64,000 bases of DNA from Parapedobacter defluvii (GTDB lineage: Bacteria > Bacteroidota > Bacteroidia > Sphingobacteriales > Sphingobacteriaceae): assembly GCF_014642075.1 (NCBI RefSeq), contig NZ_BMIK01000013.1, forward strand, positions 83,952-147,951, read 5' to 3'. A program made the translations under genes and the position numbers. Below, one piece after another: positions 24,132 through 33,761 of this stretch (the first letter of the stretch is position 1; every line of letters starts with the position of its first letter). The notes beneath the pieces are model-generated. The model was not told the DNA's origin and did not search any database. It worked only from the letters and a program-made list of their open reading frames with translations.

Positions 24132-25280
24132 TCATTTTTTTATTGTATTGTCTGTAATGGTAACATTTCCCTTAGAATACAATTGATCAAACGGCGTAGC
24201 ATAATTCGCCGGAGCATTGGAAGAAACACCAAAAATTCTAGCAAATAAACCCTTGGCTTTATCATCGGTAGAAACATATTGTACAGTATTGTTTTTAATA
24301 TTGGCTAATTTAGACGGTTTCCCCCTTATCACGACAGCCTTTCGATCCGGGAAAAGAACGAAAGTGTTATTATAAACGTTTATTTTAGTACCGGCGATGT
24401 CTGTATTGTCGTTCCGGTCTTTTCCTCCATGCATATCGACTGAATGAGAAGTCCCGTTCTGTAAAAATACGTTGTAACATGCCTCATAACCTGTGCCAGG
24501 AATTCCCGTTCCAGCTATATCGTGTCTATTATAGTCGAAAACGTTCCCCTTAATAAGGGCGAAAACACCGTCCAGATTAACTCCATAACCCAGTCCGACT
24601 CGTCTATTATGATGAATATAATTATACAAGATTTTCGCGTTATCCGCGCCCTTTTGTAGACTAATGGCCGCGTGAGTCCACCCATAAAACTCACAATTTT
24701 TGACCTCAAGATTAGGATAGTTCGTCTTAATGGCTATAGAAACAGGCACTTTATAAGTGTTTTCATAAACAGCGTTTTTTCCTTCGTACTTTTTATTCCC
24801 ATGATAAATGTCTTTATCACCTCCATAAAATCTTAAACCAAATATATTTACATTGGATCCACAAACAAACAAGGGAGAAGTTCCTGCAGTCGACGTCTTA
24901 ATTAAGGCTCCAAGCGCTCCTTCAACCTTACCTCGACCACTTGCCAAAGTGATACCAGAACGGATTGTAATGTTTTTTTGTCCCGAAAGATCAATTTCAA
25001 CATCGTCATCAACATAGACTATAGAGCCTGACTTCGCGTCTGCTAAAGCTTTAAGTAATTGGTCTTTGGTCCTAACAACAAAATCGGGTGTTCCTACCTT
25101 GAAATTAAACATTGGCTTGCCATTTGCCAATCCGCCAGCTAATTCTCCATCGATTGCGTATTTTACATCCGACAATTTCCTTATAGATAATTCCTGACCG
25201 TTTCCGCCAACCGCAAAGAGCAAAAAAAATAAACCGATACTACAAGTTTGAGTGAAACTCTTCATTAACTGACACTTCAT
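24132..25280 (-). CDS. Secreted right-handed parallel beta-helix protein, polysaccharide lyase-like
   Basis: This 382-residue protein has a signal peptide (SIGLFFLLFAVGGNGQ). The rest is built of parallel beta-helix rungs: DVEIDLSGQKNITIRSG, NVNIFGLRFYGGDKD, LEVKNCEFYGWTHAAIS, KINVYNNTFVLF, IKNNTVQYV. It resembles pectate lyase or PL6-type lyases, but I cannot identify a complete catalytic set. A second start (M6) is possible. Its place between glycosyltransferases in the polysaccharide operon suggests it trims, modifies or depolymerises the product outside the inner membrane. Confidence 0.7.
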   Translation of the reverse strand: MKCQLMKSFTQTCSIGLFFLLFAVGGNGQELSIRKLSDVKYAIDGELAGGLANGKPMFNFKVGTPDFVVRTKDQLLKALADAKSGSIVYVDDDVEIDLSGQKNITIRSGITLASGRGKVEGALGALIKTSTAGTSPLFVCGSNVNIFGLRFYGGDKDIYHGNKKYEGKNAVYENTYKVPVSIAIKTNYPNLEVKNCEFYGWTHAAISLQKGADNAKILYNYIHHNRRVGLGYGVNLDGVFALIKGNVFDYNRHDIAGTGIPGTGYEACYNVFLQNGTSHSVDMHGGKDRNDNTDIAGTKINVYNNTFVLFPDRKAVVIRGKPSKLANIKNNTVQYVSTDDKAKGLFARIFGVSSNAPANYATPFDQLYSKGNVTITDNTIKK

Positions 25281-25425
25281 ATTGATAACTCTCCATGATT
25301 ATGCTAACTCGTCAAATGTACTATCTTCGGTTCCGTTCTCACCTAACGAATAGCTGATTTTACTAAAAAACAGAATATAATACGAAATTAGCCATATAAT
25401 TCAAGATTACGAAACATCAAGCCGT

Positions 25426-26565
25426 CTATTCGTCTCTTACTACTGAAGAGCTTTGATAAATATTCAAGTACTGTTGCCCAATTCGCTCCCAAGAAAAATC
25501 TGCAGAATAACGAACCGCATTTTGCGAGAACCGTACCCAATCTTTAAATATCTCGTCGCTTTTTTCAATAATTTCCCTGCTGTTACGTGCTATGACACCG
25601 TATCCGACATCCCCCTCTTCGAAATACCCACTGATCCCCTCATTTAAGGTATAGATTATAGGTAATCCTTGAGACATTGCCTCAATATAAACTAAGCCAA
25701 ATGTTTCATGGGAAGATGCCATAACAAATATATTACAGGAACGATAAATCGACATCAATTTTTCCTTATCCAGTACTTTCCCCTTGTAAGAAATTAAATC
25801 CGCGTGAGATTCACAAAGTTTTATGATTCTATTCTCGTCATTCCCCCCACCACCAACTAATGTCAAATGTACGTCCTTACCTATTTTGGACATATTGACG
25901 ATAGAACGGATTAGTATATCGACATTTTTGTTTTTTGAAAAATTGCCTACATAAAGAAAATTTCTTTTAAGTCCACAATCATTTCTAAAACACCTATTAG
26001 TCAACCAAAAGTCATCTACACCATTAGGTATCACTACTGATTTCGCAAAAATTTGCGTTCTTAAGCCTTTCGGAACATATGTACTTAATAATCTGTTTCT
26101 ATAATCCCCCGACAAGAATATCACTTTTTCCGCATTCTGAAGAATTTTCACCCCAACACCCCGCAAATGAACTAAATATTTGAAAAACACATTCAAGTCT
26201 GTATTACGAACGGCAACAATATAAGGAATTCCAAAATTCTTTTTTAACGCTAAAGCTATCCCCCCATCGCTAAAAAGAAAATGTGCATGAGAAATTCTAA
26301 TAGAAGACAAATCAACTTTATCTATCAAATCATTTGAGGTCTTTTTAATTTTACCGAAATAATTAATTCTATCTAATTTATTTAAAATAAACGAATATTG
26401 ATATTCAACATTAACTAAATTCGGATTTATATTCCTATTCATCTCCTCTTGCCGCCTTACTGGCACATACACTACTTGTGAAATACCTAACCCAGCCATT
26501 GTAGAAACTAATAGATCATATAATCTTTGATTTGCAAAATCGCTTGATATTTGTAGAACTCGCAT
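25426..26565 (-). CDS. GT4-family glycosyltransferase
   Basis: This protein of 379 residues from ATG 26565 (a TTG at 26568 precedes it in frame) has a GT-B fold. The acceptor-side domain is at about 1-190, with the donor site NFLYVGNFSKNKNVDILIRS and the E-x7-E motif in SSHETFGLVYIEAMSQGLPI. The start overlaps the upstream stop by one base (TGATG), so it is coupled to the polymerase gene. It extends the lipid-linked oligosaccharide in the cytoplasm. Donor and linkage are unknown. Strong AT bias is shared with its neighbours. Confidence 0.87.
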   Translation of the reverse strand: MRVLQISSDFANQRLYDLLVSTMAGLGISQVVYVPVRRQEEMNRNINPNLVNVEYQYSFILNKLDRINYFGKIKKTSNDLIDKVDLSSIRISHAHFLFSDGGIALALKKNFGIPYIVAVRNTDLNVFFKYLVHLRGVGVKILQNAEKVIFLSGDYRNRLLSTYVPKGLRTQIFAKSVVIPNGVDDFWLTNRCFRNDCGLKRNFLYVGNFSKNKNVDILIRSIVNMSKIGKDVHLTLVGGGGNDENRIIKLCESHADLISYKGKVLDKEKLMSIYRSCNIFVMASSHETFGLVYIEAMSQGLPIIYTLNEGISGYFEEGDVGYGVIARNSREIIEKSDEIFKDWVRFSQNAVRYSADFSWERIGQQYLNIYQSSSVVRDE

Positions 26566-27986
26566 CAATTTTTTTTTCTATATGAGACAAATTTACAAAT
26601 CTTAATAAAAAGGAAGGGGGCGCATCCCAGTATTATCCAATATAATTTCAAATTACTAAAATCTACTTTCGGATAAATAAATACAAAAGAGAGGGACAGC
26701 AGCGTTAATGTAAGAAAACTTGTAAATGTCGATCGCCTAATAGCATATATGAAGAACAATTTAAGAACAACTCCAAAAAAAAACATAAAAATAGGGACTC
26801 CTATCGGCCCAAAATTCATATACAGCTCACCAACAGCTGTAGTGGGTAAGGCTCCACTTGGAAGGTGACTATACCATAACTCCTGAGTTATTATACTAGT
26901 ATTATAGCCATGATTGTTAATTAATTCTAAAGGAAGTATACCAGAAAACAACGACTTGCCATACAAATAACCGTAATCGTGACTCCAAGAGTCAATTATT
27001 TTCATAAACAAAGCCACATTAGGAGTATTTCCCTTATCAAAAACGAACATTCCTAATGCACCAGAAAACTCTGATATTAAATCTTCAAAAACAATATCTG
27101 TACCAATACTTAGAGCACTGTAGACTCTATAAAAATAAAATACACCTCCCATTAGCACTAAAAACAAAGCCCCTATGATAAACTTTCTATTGTAGATAGA
27201 AAGGACCGGCGCTTTACCTATCTGAGAGAAATAAAACATAGCAATAAAAGACATCAAATGTACAACAGTTCCATAGATTCTGCCGACGCTCGCTTTAACA
27301 ATCGTACTTATTATAACGATTATAAGCAGTTCAAAGAAACTGCTTTTATTTTTGATATGAAGGTAGAGAATAAGGTACGCCCCTATATATAGGAAATGAT
27401 ACCCTGCTGTCGTTCCGCCAACCTCTGAAAATTCATGGTGTCTAAGTGCTACGTTTGAAAGATAATTTAATATGTTCCCTCCTGAGAATCTTACTACGTT
27501 AAAAAGAAAGTTAAACAGACCGATTAATGAGAGGATATAGGCTGTACATCGAATGAGTATATCAGACATCTCACTATTATTGCCGCTATGAAATTTCATA
27601 CTGCCTATTATAGGGTTTTTAAACATCCTGTATCCTGCTATTAGGCATACTAATCCTAAAAGATAATAAAAAGTAGCGAGGTTAAATAACGAGACATAGT
27701 CCCCTTTCAGCAAGTATTTATCTATAAAAATTGAATTGTTGAAATCAGTAAAAATATAGTAAATACTTGTCAGAGGAATAGTAATATAAAATATGCAGAA
27801 GAGATTAATCGGATTAAAAACGTAGAAATTCTTCTGAGAACCTAAAAATATGGCTATAACAACTAACGTCAGAAATGTCCATATACCAGCAAAAAAAAAT
27901 TTTCCAGAGAAAATAATAGACAAACAAAGAAACACAAAACACAAAACACAAAATAAAATAGCCCTTTTCTTTTCGAGTAGATTCAT
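26565..27986 (-). CDS. wzy: Wzy-type O-antigen/oligosaccharide repeat-unit polymerase
   Basis: This 473-residue, very hydrophobic protein has about 11-12 membrane helices (FCVLCFVFLCLSIIFSG at the start; FIMFFFGVVLKLFFIYAI near the end) and a large periplasmic loop at about 290-390 containing SWSHDYGYLYGKSLFSGI and AVGELYMNFGPIG. That loop style is typical of oligosaccharide repeat-unit polymerases. It overlaps the upstream transferase by 4 bp (ATGA). Sequence conservation among polymerases is low, so the call rests on topology, loop motif and position beside Wzx, Wzz and glycosyltransferases. Confidence 0.8.
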   Translation of the reverse strand: MNLLEKKRAILFCVLCFVFLCLSIIFSGKFFFAGIWTFLTLVVIAIFLGSQKNFYVFNPINLFCIFYITIPLTSIYYIFTDFNNSIFIDKYLLKGDYVSLFNLATFYYLLGLVCLIAGYRMFKNPIIGSMKFHSGNNSEMSDILIRCTAYILSLIGLFNFLFNVVRFSGGNILNYLSNVALRHHEFSEVGGTTAGYHFLYIGAYLILYLHIKNKSSFFELLIIVIISTIVKASVGRIYGTVVHLMSFIAMFYFSQIGKAPVLSIYNRKFIIGALFLVLMGGVFYFYRVYSALSIGTDIVFEDLISEFSGALGMFVFDKGNTPNVALFMKIIDSWSHDYGYLYGKSLFSGILPLELINNHGYNTSIITQELWYSHLPSGALPTTAVGELYMNFGPIGVPIFMFFFGVVLKLFFIYAIRRSTFTSFLTLTLLSLSFVFIYPKVDFSNLKLYWIILGCAPFLFIKICKFVSYRKKN

Positions 27987-29170
27987 ACTTCTCTCTCCCT
28001 AACGGCTTTTTCAAAGATATTTAATGTCTGAACAAGCTTATTTTTCACATTCTCAGTACCATATAACTCGTATAATACTTTTCTATTTGTAGCGATATCC
28101 TCTTCATTTAAGGGAATTAAAAGTTCGGCAGCAAGGTCTGATTGATAGGAAAACACTCTCAGGCCTTTCCGCTTAAAGAAAATGTATACAGGGCTTCTCT
28201 CCGAAAGAAAGAGTTTGACACCCAACCACATTAAAATAATGATATTTCCAACAGCTTGCTGTCTTTCATGCGCCATAATTGCAACGTTGCAACTTTTTAA
28301 TAATTGTATATAATCTTCCTTAGATAAAATTTTTTCGGTCAGTGGAAAAAAATTTTGGGGAAATAATTGCCTACCAAATTTTAAGACTTCTTTTTTGTAG
28401 AGATCGTATTCTCCATAGTTCAGGGGAACAATTATTTTCCTCTTTTCTATGCTAAAGTCCCTCAACCTATAAAAAACGTCAATATGGTTAGATGTTGGAG
28501 AGGCAGAATTGCCTACTAAAATAGAAGTACCTAAATCTCTATTAGCGTGCTCTAAATGGGAGCCAAAGCTATTCTCCAATGTTGCATACGAGAAACTCAC
28601 TCTCTCGGCTCTAAATACTGTCCCAAGTCTATGTTTGATTAGATCAAATTCTATAGGAATAACTGTCGCACAAAAATCAATCTTTTCCACCGCTACTTTA
28701 TATCTGGCCATGATCGACCTACTTACCATACTATAGTAAATATTCTTTGCAACACTTTTTAAGTTAAAAAAACTGAAAAAAGAACTTTTAAAAAGAGCAT
28801 GTCGCGTTCTCTCATAAAACAACTGTCTATGGAAACCTGGAATCCAATTTAAATCTGTACCCCACGCAAACCAAGCATAAATTTGATGCGGCTTTTTTGT
28901 CCTTTTCGCAATCAAGGATGCCTTATAATTATGTAAACAATGAATTAAAATAATATCTGCATTTGATTCCTCAATAACTGAATTGTAGTGATTTGAATTC
29001 TTTTTTGCAACAATAACATTCTTTGATTGATATTTCTTTGCAAAAACGAAGTCATAATTATTTGATGGGACACTAATTAAAAAAATATTAGACCCTTTCT
29101 TAACCCCTTCAAAAAATTCAATAACATAATCAGTAAATAAAGAATCGCTTATCAAATGCAGAATTTTCAT
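27983..29170 (-). CDS. WecF-like (Fuc4NAc) glycosyltransferase
   Basis: This 395-residue protein resembles TDP-N-acetylfucosamine:lipid II transferases: ILHLISDSLFTDYVIEFF at the start, IILIHCLHNYK, WFAWGTDLNW, then VPLNYGEYDLYKKEV and AIMAHERQQAVGNIIILMWL, with GVKLFLSERSPVYIFF. The GNI..L..G.K.FLS signature is diagnostic. Together with the aminotransferase and acetyltransferase at 30632-32328 it points to a 4-acetamido-4,6-dideoxyhexose in the repeat unit. The start codon lies only 9 bp from the inner boundary of an IS element. Confidence 0.8.
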   Translation of the reverse strand: MKILHLISDSLFTDYVIEFFEGVKKGSNIFLISVPSNNYDFVFAKKYQSKNVIVAKKNSNHYNSVIEESNADIILIHCLHNYKASLIAKRTKKPHQIYAWFAWGTDLNWIPGFHRQLFYERTRHALFKSSFFSFFNLKSVAKNIYYSMVSRSIMARYKVAVEKIDFCATVIPIEFDLIKHRLGTVFRAERVSFSYATLENSFGSHLEHANRDLGTSILVGNSASPTSNHIDVFYRLRDFSIEKRKIIVPLNYGEYDLYKKEVLKFGRQLFPQNFFPLTEKILSKEDYIQLLKSCNVAIMAHERQQAVGNIIILMWLGVKLFLSERSPVYIFFKRKGLRVFSYQSDLAAELLIPLNEEDIATNRKVLYELYGTENVKNKLVQTLNIFEKAVREREV

Positions 29171-29179
29171 TTATTTAAT

Positions 29180-30617
29180 CACTATTATCCGACTAAAGTC
29201 GTCGTTGTTTACATTTAACTATCTATTTGGCCTAAAAGGCCGTTTCAATTCATTTTTCAAAAAATACCTCCCCCCGTTGAGGATAAAAACAGCGCCAGTT
29301 GGCCTGTTTCAGGTGGTCCATCGTGGGCGTTGTATTGCCGGTTTTCACTTTTCAACAATTGGTATACGTCCAACATGCTGATTAGGTGGATACGCACCAG
29401 GGTGGCTACTACCGAAAACGCTTTCTTCACCTGTGCCTTCTTCTGCAATACGGTCAGCAGCAGCTGTGCGATGAGCGTGCACCACACTTGCGTATAGATC
29501 GCATTGGTGTTCTCCCCGTAGAAATAGTTCAGCTGGAAGTTCTGCTTCATTTTCTTGAACAGCAGCTCGATGGTCCAGCGTTTTTTGTACAGGAAAGTCA
29601 CTTCCTCGGCCGTGATGTCCATATTGTTGGTCAGGAACTCATAATACCGGTTCTTTTCATCCTGGTAACAGACCCTGCGCAGGGTGACTTCCAGGGTGTC
29701 CTTGGTGATTTTCCTGCCGTTTTCATCCTCGGGATGGTAGCTAAGGCCGACAATCTCATCGCGCAGCACCTTGGCCTGCCCCTTTTTACGGTAATGTGTA
29801 CGAAGGGTCTGATTGACCGTGTATACCGCATTCTTCTTCATCCGGGTCACGAAATAAACCTGCTTCTCCGTCCAGCGGGCGAACATCAGGTAGTAATTGT
29901 ATGCCCGGTCGAACACCACCACGCTGTGCGGGACCAGCTCCAGGCCCCGCAGGAAGTTCTTGTCATGCACCTTGGCCTCGGTGATCTTTACGAACCGGCC
30001 GACAGACTGTACCGCATCGATGAGCATATGAACCTTCAGCCCGCCTTTCTTCTTCCCATCCCCTTTTGGATTACGGCCCACGCCTTTCATTATGTCGCTG
30101 AACAGCCGGATGGTTGTCGAGTCTACTAACAGCACCTCCTTGAAGGTCAGCCCGAAAGTCCGGCTGTCCGACAAAAAACTTTGGTAATGCTTCACCAGCG
30201 AAAAATACACCGACTCGAAAAAACCGCTGTCTCGGTTGCGCAGACCGTCGCTGGCCGTACTCTTGGCCGGGGATTTCCTCAATCCCAAGTGATTCAGCTT
30301 GCCGCCCATACCACGCAGACCCTCACATACTTCCGTCATCGAGTCGCAACGACTCAATATCCCGAACAGCATCGTAACCAGCTGTGTCATGCTGCCGAAT
30401 GACTTGTAATAACGGTCGCTCTGCTTTTCCCGAATGATGCTTTTGATGTCGAGAGCAGTAGCTATTTCCATGATCTGTTTCAAAATCGGCTGTCCGACAA
30501 AATTTATTTCCCTATTTTTACCCATGTTGTAGTTGATTTCGCAAAAACAAACTTACAACATCAGGGGGTGGGCTTCAAAAAGACCTGCTCCCTTTTTATT
30601 TTAGTCGGTCAGTAGTG
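29180..30617 (-). mobile_element. IS4-family insertion sequence, about 1.44 kb
   Basis: The element is bounded by imperfect 18-bp inverted repeats, CACTATTATCCGACTAAA (29180-29197) and the complement of CACTACTGACCGACTAAA (30600-30617), 15 of 18 matching. It encodes one transposase. Its base composition is richer in G+C than the AT-rich operon around it. Flanks are AT-rich and no clean target duplication could be read. It separates the acetyltransferase (stop 30632) from the WecF-like gene (start 29170). Confidence 0.75.
29257..30525 (-). CDS. IS4-family transposase with N-terminal DUF4372
   Basis: This 422-residue transposase starts at ATG 30525. Residues about 1-75 are DUF4372-like (QPILKQIMEIATALDIKSII). 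The DDE core has Asp in LLVDSTTIRLF, Asp in VVVFDRAYNYYLMF and Glu in YKKRWTIELLFKKMKQNF, the IS4 Y-R-E-K signature. All three catalytic residues and full length are present, so the element appears active. It cuts and pastes the IS4 element between the ends at 29180 and 30617. Confidence 0.92.
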   Translation of the reverse strand: MGKNREINFVGQPILKQIMEIATALDIKSIIREKQSDRYYKSFGSMTQLVTMLFGILSRCDSMTEVCEGLRGMGGKLNHLGLRKSPAKSTASDGLRNRDSGFFESVYFSLVKHYQSFLSDSRTFGLTFKEVLLVDSTTIRLFSDIMKGVGRNPKGDGKKKGGLKVHMLIDAVQSVGRFVKITEAKVHDKNFLRGLELVPHSVVVFDRAYNYYLMFARWTEKQVYFVTRMKKNAVYTVNQTLRTHYRKKGQAKVLRDEIVGLSYHPEDENGRKITKDTLEVTLRRVCYQDEKNRYYEFLTNNMDITAEEVTFLYKKRWTIELLFKKMKQNFQLNYFYGENTNAIYTQVWCTLIAQLLLTVLQKKAQVKKAFSVVATLVRIHLISMLDVYQLLKSENRQYNAHDGPPETGQLALFLSSTGGGIF

Positions 30618-30631
30618 TTATTAATATCTAT

Positions 30632-31249
30632 TTAGCGGCTTGTTGCAGGAACTCCAAACACCGTCGTATCTGACTCTACATCTTTATTGACCAGTGCTCC
30701 TGCCCCTATTGTTACGTTGTCACCCACTTGTATACCAGGTAAAATTATTGCCCCAGCACCAATAAAACAATGATTTCCGACCTTAGCACTTCCCAATAAT
30801 TGCGCCATCGGACAGATTTCACAAAAATTCCCTACTTTTACATCATGATGTAAACTGGCCCCATGGTTAACTAACGAATAATTACCTATTGTAACGCTGT
30901 TACTTATGAAGGTATTATGCATAATGTTAAGTCCAACGCCCAATTTCATGTCATACTTCCCAATTATCGCTCTCTTACTTATAATCGACGTAGGCGTTCC
31001 TCCTATTTTCTCAAATTCAAAGACGATTTTCATTCGGTTCTTAACTCCGCCTACACCAATAACAAATCTGAAATCATTCGTATTTTCAAAATACTTTAAA
31101 ACAGCGTCTATGCTATTTATGACTTTATAGCTATACAGACTTTCGCGATGACTAATGTTATCAAAAAAACAAATGTCGATCTGTTCCCTGTGTTCACTAA
31201 ATATTGTCAGTATTTCTTTTGCATGCCCTCCCGCGCCCACTATTATCAT
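30632..31249 (-). CDS. NeuD/PglD/VioB-like sugar acetyltransferase (left-handed beta-helix)
   Basis: This 205-residue protein has an N-terminal PglD-like nucleotide-sugar domain (MIIVGAGGHAKEILTIF) and a left-handed beta-helix of hexapeptide repeats (AIIGKYDMKLGVGLNIM; VTIGNYSLVNHGASLHHDV; CFIGAGAIILPGIQVGDNVT). The catalytic His is probably in LVNHGASLHHD. The family acetylates 4-amino-4,6-dideoxy sugars. It overlaps the aminotransferase gene by 4 bp (ATGA), making a two-step aminosugar module. Confidence 0.85.
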   Translation of the reverse strand: MIIVGAGGHAKEILTIFSEHREQIDICFFDNISHRESLYSYKVINSIDAVLKYFENTNDFRFVIGVGGVKNRMKIVFEFEKIGGTPTSIISKRAIIGKYDMKLGVGLNIMHNTFISNSVTIGNYSLVNHGASLHHDVKVGNFCEICPMAQLLGSAKVGNHCFIGAGAIILPGIQVGDNVTIGAGALVNKDVESDTTVFGVPATSR

Positions 31250-32328
31250 GATAGGTGCTTTTTTAATATAGAAACTATTAAATCTTGTTCATGAATTTTC
31301 AAATCGTGATACAAAGGTAAACAAATGATTTTAGAAGAAATCGACTCAGATATTGGACAAGCTTCAGGCTTTTCTAAAAACTTAAGCTTATTTAACGAAG
31401 GAAAAAAGTATCTCCTTGGTATGATATAATTAGCATTTAGAGCTTCTATAACCCTAAACATGGTTCCTTCGGAATCAAAAACAACTGGAAAATACGAATA
31501 ATTATACTTGATATCAGGATGAATTTTCAGTAATTTTATTCCACTTATTTCCGTTAATACGTCCCTATAATACAACCACTGTTCCTTTCTTCTCAGCATA
31601 ATACTCTCTAGATCGTCAAAACAACATAATCCCATTGCAGCATGGAATTCTGAATTTTTGCCATTTATTCCAATGTCCCCAAAAGTTATTGGAGATGTAT
31701 GCCCAAAGTTTCTTAATAATGTCGATTTTTCATGAAGCACACCGCTATTGCAAATTATCCCCCCTCCTTCAATGGTATGAAATAATTTAGTCGCGTGAAA
31801 ACTACATACACTGATATTTCCGTAATTAAAAATAGATTGTCCCTTATATCCCGTTCCAAAACAATGAGCTGCATCATACAATACTTTTAAATTGTACTTA
31901 TTCGCAATCTCTTCAATTTTTTCTATTTCGCAAGCATTCCCAAACACATGAGTTGCCAAAATCGCGGTTGTTTTGCTCGTTATTTGTTCCTCAATCTTCG
32001 TCGGATCTATATTGAACGAGCTTTCTTCAATATCTACAAAAACCGGCTTACACTGTTCCCATAAAATAGAAGACGTTGTGGCCACATACGAAAAAGGTGT
32101 AGTTATAATTTCTCCTTTTAAATTCAACGCCTTAATAGCTATTTGTAAAGCTACAGTACCGTTAGAAACAAATAATAGATAAGGATTATCTATATATCTT
32201 CTTAATTTTTCTTCTAATTCGTTAACCAACGGACCGTGATTTGTTAACCACCGCCGATTCCAAATATCAGAAACTAAATTTTGATAACTTTCAACAGGAG
32301 GAAGATATGGTTTAGTAACGGGAATCAT
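31246..32328 (-). CDS. DegT/DnrJ/EryC1 sugar aminotransferase (VioA/WecE-like)
   Basis: This 360-residue PLP enzyme has the DegT architecture: LFVSNGTVALQIAIKAL, IITTPFSYVATTSSI, VLYDAAHCFG and the PLP lysine in SFHATKLFHTIEGGG. It aminates a 4-keto-6-deoxyhexose nucleotide with glutamate as donor. Coupling to a VioB/PglD-like acetyltransferase and a WecF-like transferase suggests dTDP-Qui4NAc or dTDP-Fuc4NAc as product. The dTDP-glucose synthase and dehydratase are not in this window. It overlaps the Wzx gene by 4 bp. Confidence 0.87.
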   Translation of the reverse strand: MIPVTKPYLPPVESYQNLVSDIWNRRWLTNHGPLVNELEEKLRRYIDNPYLLFVSNGTVALQIAIKALNLKGEIITTPFSYVATTSSILWEQCKPVFVDIEESSFNIDPTKIEEQITSKTTAILATHVFGNACEIEKIEEIANKYNLKVLYDAAHCFGTGYKGQSIFNYGNISVCSFHATKLFHTIEGGGIICNSGVLHEKSTLLRNFGHTSPITFGDIGINGKNSEFHAAMGLCCFDDLESIMLRRKEQWLYYRDVLTEISGIKLLKIHPDIKYNYSYFPVVFDSEGTMFRVIEALNANYIIPRRYFFPSLNKLKFLEKPEACPISESISSKIICLPLYHDLKIHEQDLIVSILKKHLS

Positions 32329-33761
32329 ACGATTAAATGTTTTGCGAGTGTAAAAACCCTCTTAAATAATTTTAATTGAAAAACTAAGCCTAAAACTAAA
32401 TATAAAATAACGAATACTAATAACGAGATGAATGATAACAAGAGACCGTGCAATGGTACAAAATGCTTAAAAATATAACACGCGAAACCAGCAAGCACAG
32501 AAATCAAGATAATTGGCACTATGTCGGTAATCTGATTCATCACCGAATATCCAATTAAAGAACCAGCATAATATGAATTGATAAAAAAAGCTACTAAAGA
32601 AAAAATCAATTGAAAATAAATTAACCCATAAATTCCGTAGGAAAGCGATATAAAAACACCCAAAAGAATTATAATTTTTTTTAGCACTTCTAACCTTAAA
32701 TATAAGTCTGTTCGACCTTTCACTGACAAGATATTGAGATTAAAGCCCTGTAACGGATAAATAATGGAAGAAATACATAATAACTTAAAATATGGGATAG
32801 AGGAATTCCATTTATCTCCAAACAAAATCCAGAAAATATCATCAGCAAACAACAGCAATACAATCATTGTTGGGGCTGTAGCCATAATAGAAGCTTGCAT
32901 CACTTTCTTATAAACTGAAGCTAATTCTGTATTGCTATCTTGTAATTTGGAAAATAAGGGAAAAGTTACTTTATTAATTGCCAAGGAAAGATTTTGCGAC
33001 GGCAACCCACTTAATAACTCAGCACGATTATAAAAACCGAGTATTTGAGTGTTGAAAGCCTTTCCTATTATAATATTATATATATTTTGGAAAATGATAT
33101 TAAGAGAAGAGGAAAGAGCCAGCTTATAACCAAAAGAAAAATGACCTTTGATTTTTTCAAAATTAAATGACCATTTTATCGCTAAATCCGACACTTGCCA
33201 ACTTAAGATCATTGAAACTAGTGATTGGCATAAAGCCATAAAAACCAAACTCCAAACCCCAAAGCCGTTTAATGCGCTTAACAACCCAACCACTCCACCA
33301 ACAATTACCGACGGTAAATTAATAATAAATTGGATCTTAAAGTTTAGATCCCTAGTAAATTTTGTTACCTGTATAGCTGCTAAAGCTTTTATTATTAAAA
33401 CGACTCCAAATGTCCTGATAATGGCTTTAAGACTCGGTTCACCGTAGAATATCGATATGAAAGGAGCAGAAACAAATATTAAGAAATACAAAAATAAACT
33501 AAGAAAAAGATTTAACAAAAAAACAGAGGAATAATCCTCAATATCTAATTCTTTGCTCCTTATTAAGGAGGAAGTTAGTCCGCCTTCCACGATAACATTA
33601 CCAAGAGAAATAAAAACAGTTATTAAAGCGATAATACCAAAATCACTTGGGGTTAGTAATCGCATTAAGAAAAGCTGGACCAAGAGATTTATCCCTTGAA
33701 TTGACGCTTGTTGTGCTAAGGACCAAAGCACCCCCTTTCTCGCTTTTCCATTCAAACTCAT
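32325..33761 (-). CDS. wzx: Wzx-type polysaccharide flippase (MOP/PST family)
   Basis: This 478-residue protein has about 12-14 helices. The N-terminus ARKGVLWSLAQQASIQGINL, LLTPSDFGIIALITVFISLG and GGLTSSLIRSKELDIEDYSS are typical of WzxC/TuaB lipopolysaccharide flippases. It moves the undecaprenyl-linked repeat unit across the inner membrane for polymerisation by Wzy. It is coupled by a 4-bp overlap to the aminotransferase gene downstream and separated by 81 bp from wbpB upstream, where the base composition changes from balanced to AT-rich. Confidence 0.88.
   Translation of the reverse strand: MSLNGKARKGVLWSLAQQASIQGINLLVQLFLMRLLTPSDFGIIALITVFISLGNVIVEGGLTSSLIRSKELDIEDYSSVFLLNLFLSLFLYFLIFVSAPFISIFYGEPSLKAIIRTFGVVLIIKALAAIQVTKFTRDLNFKIQFIINLPSVIVGGVVGLLSALNGFGVWSLVFMALCQSLVSMILSWQVSDLAIKWSFNFEKIKGHFSFGYKLALSSSLNIIFQNIYNIIIGKAFNTQILGFYNRAELLSGLPSQNLSLAINKVTFPLFSKLQDSNTELASVYKKVMQASIMATAPTMIVLLLFADDIFWILFGDKWNSSIPYFKLLCISSIIYPLQGFNLNILSVKGRTDLYLRLEVLKKIIILLGVFISLSYGIYGLIYFQLIFSLVAFFINSYYAGSLIGYSVMNQITDIVPIILISVLAGFACYIFKHFVPLHGLLLSFISLLVFVILYLVLGLVFQLKLFKRVFTLAKHLIV

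Noticed and set aside
29171..30625. Target-site duplication of the IS4 element
   Set aside because: The flanks ttatttaat and ttattaata are similar but AT-rich and out of register, so no clear duplication can be claimed.
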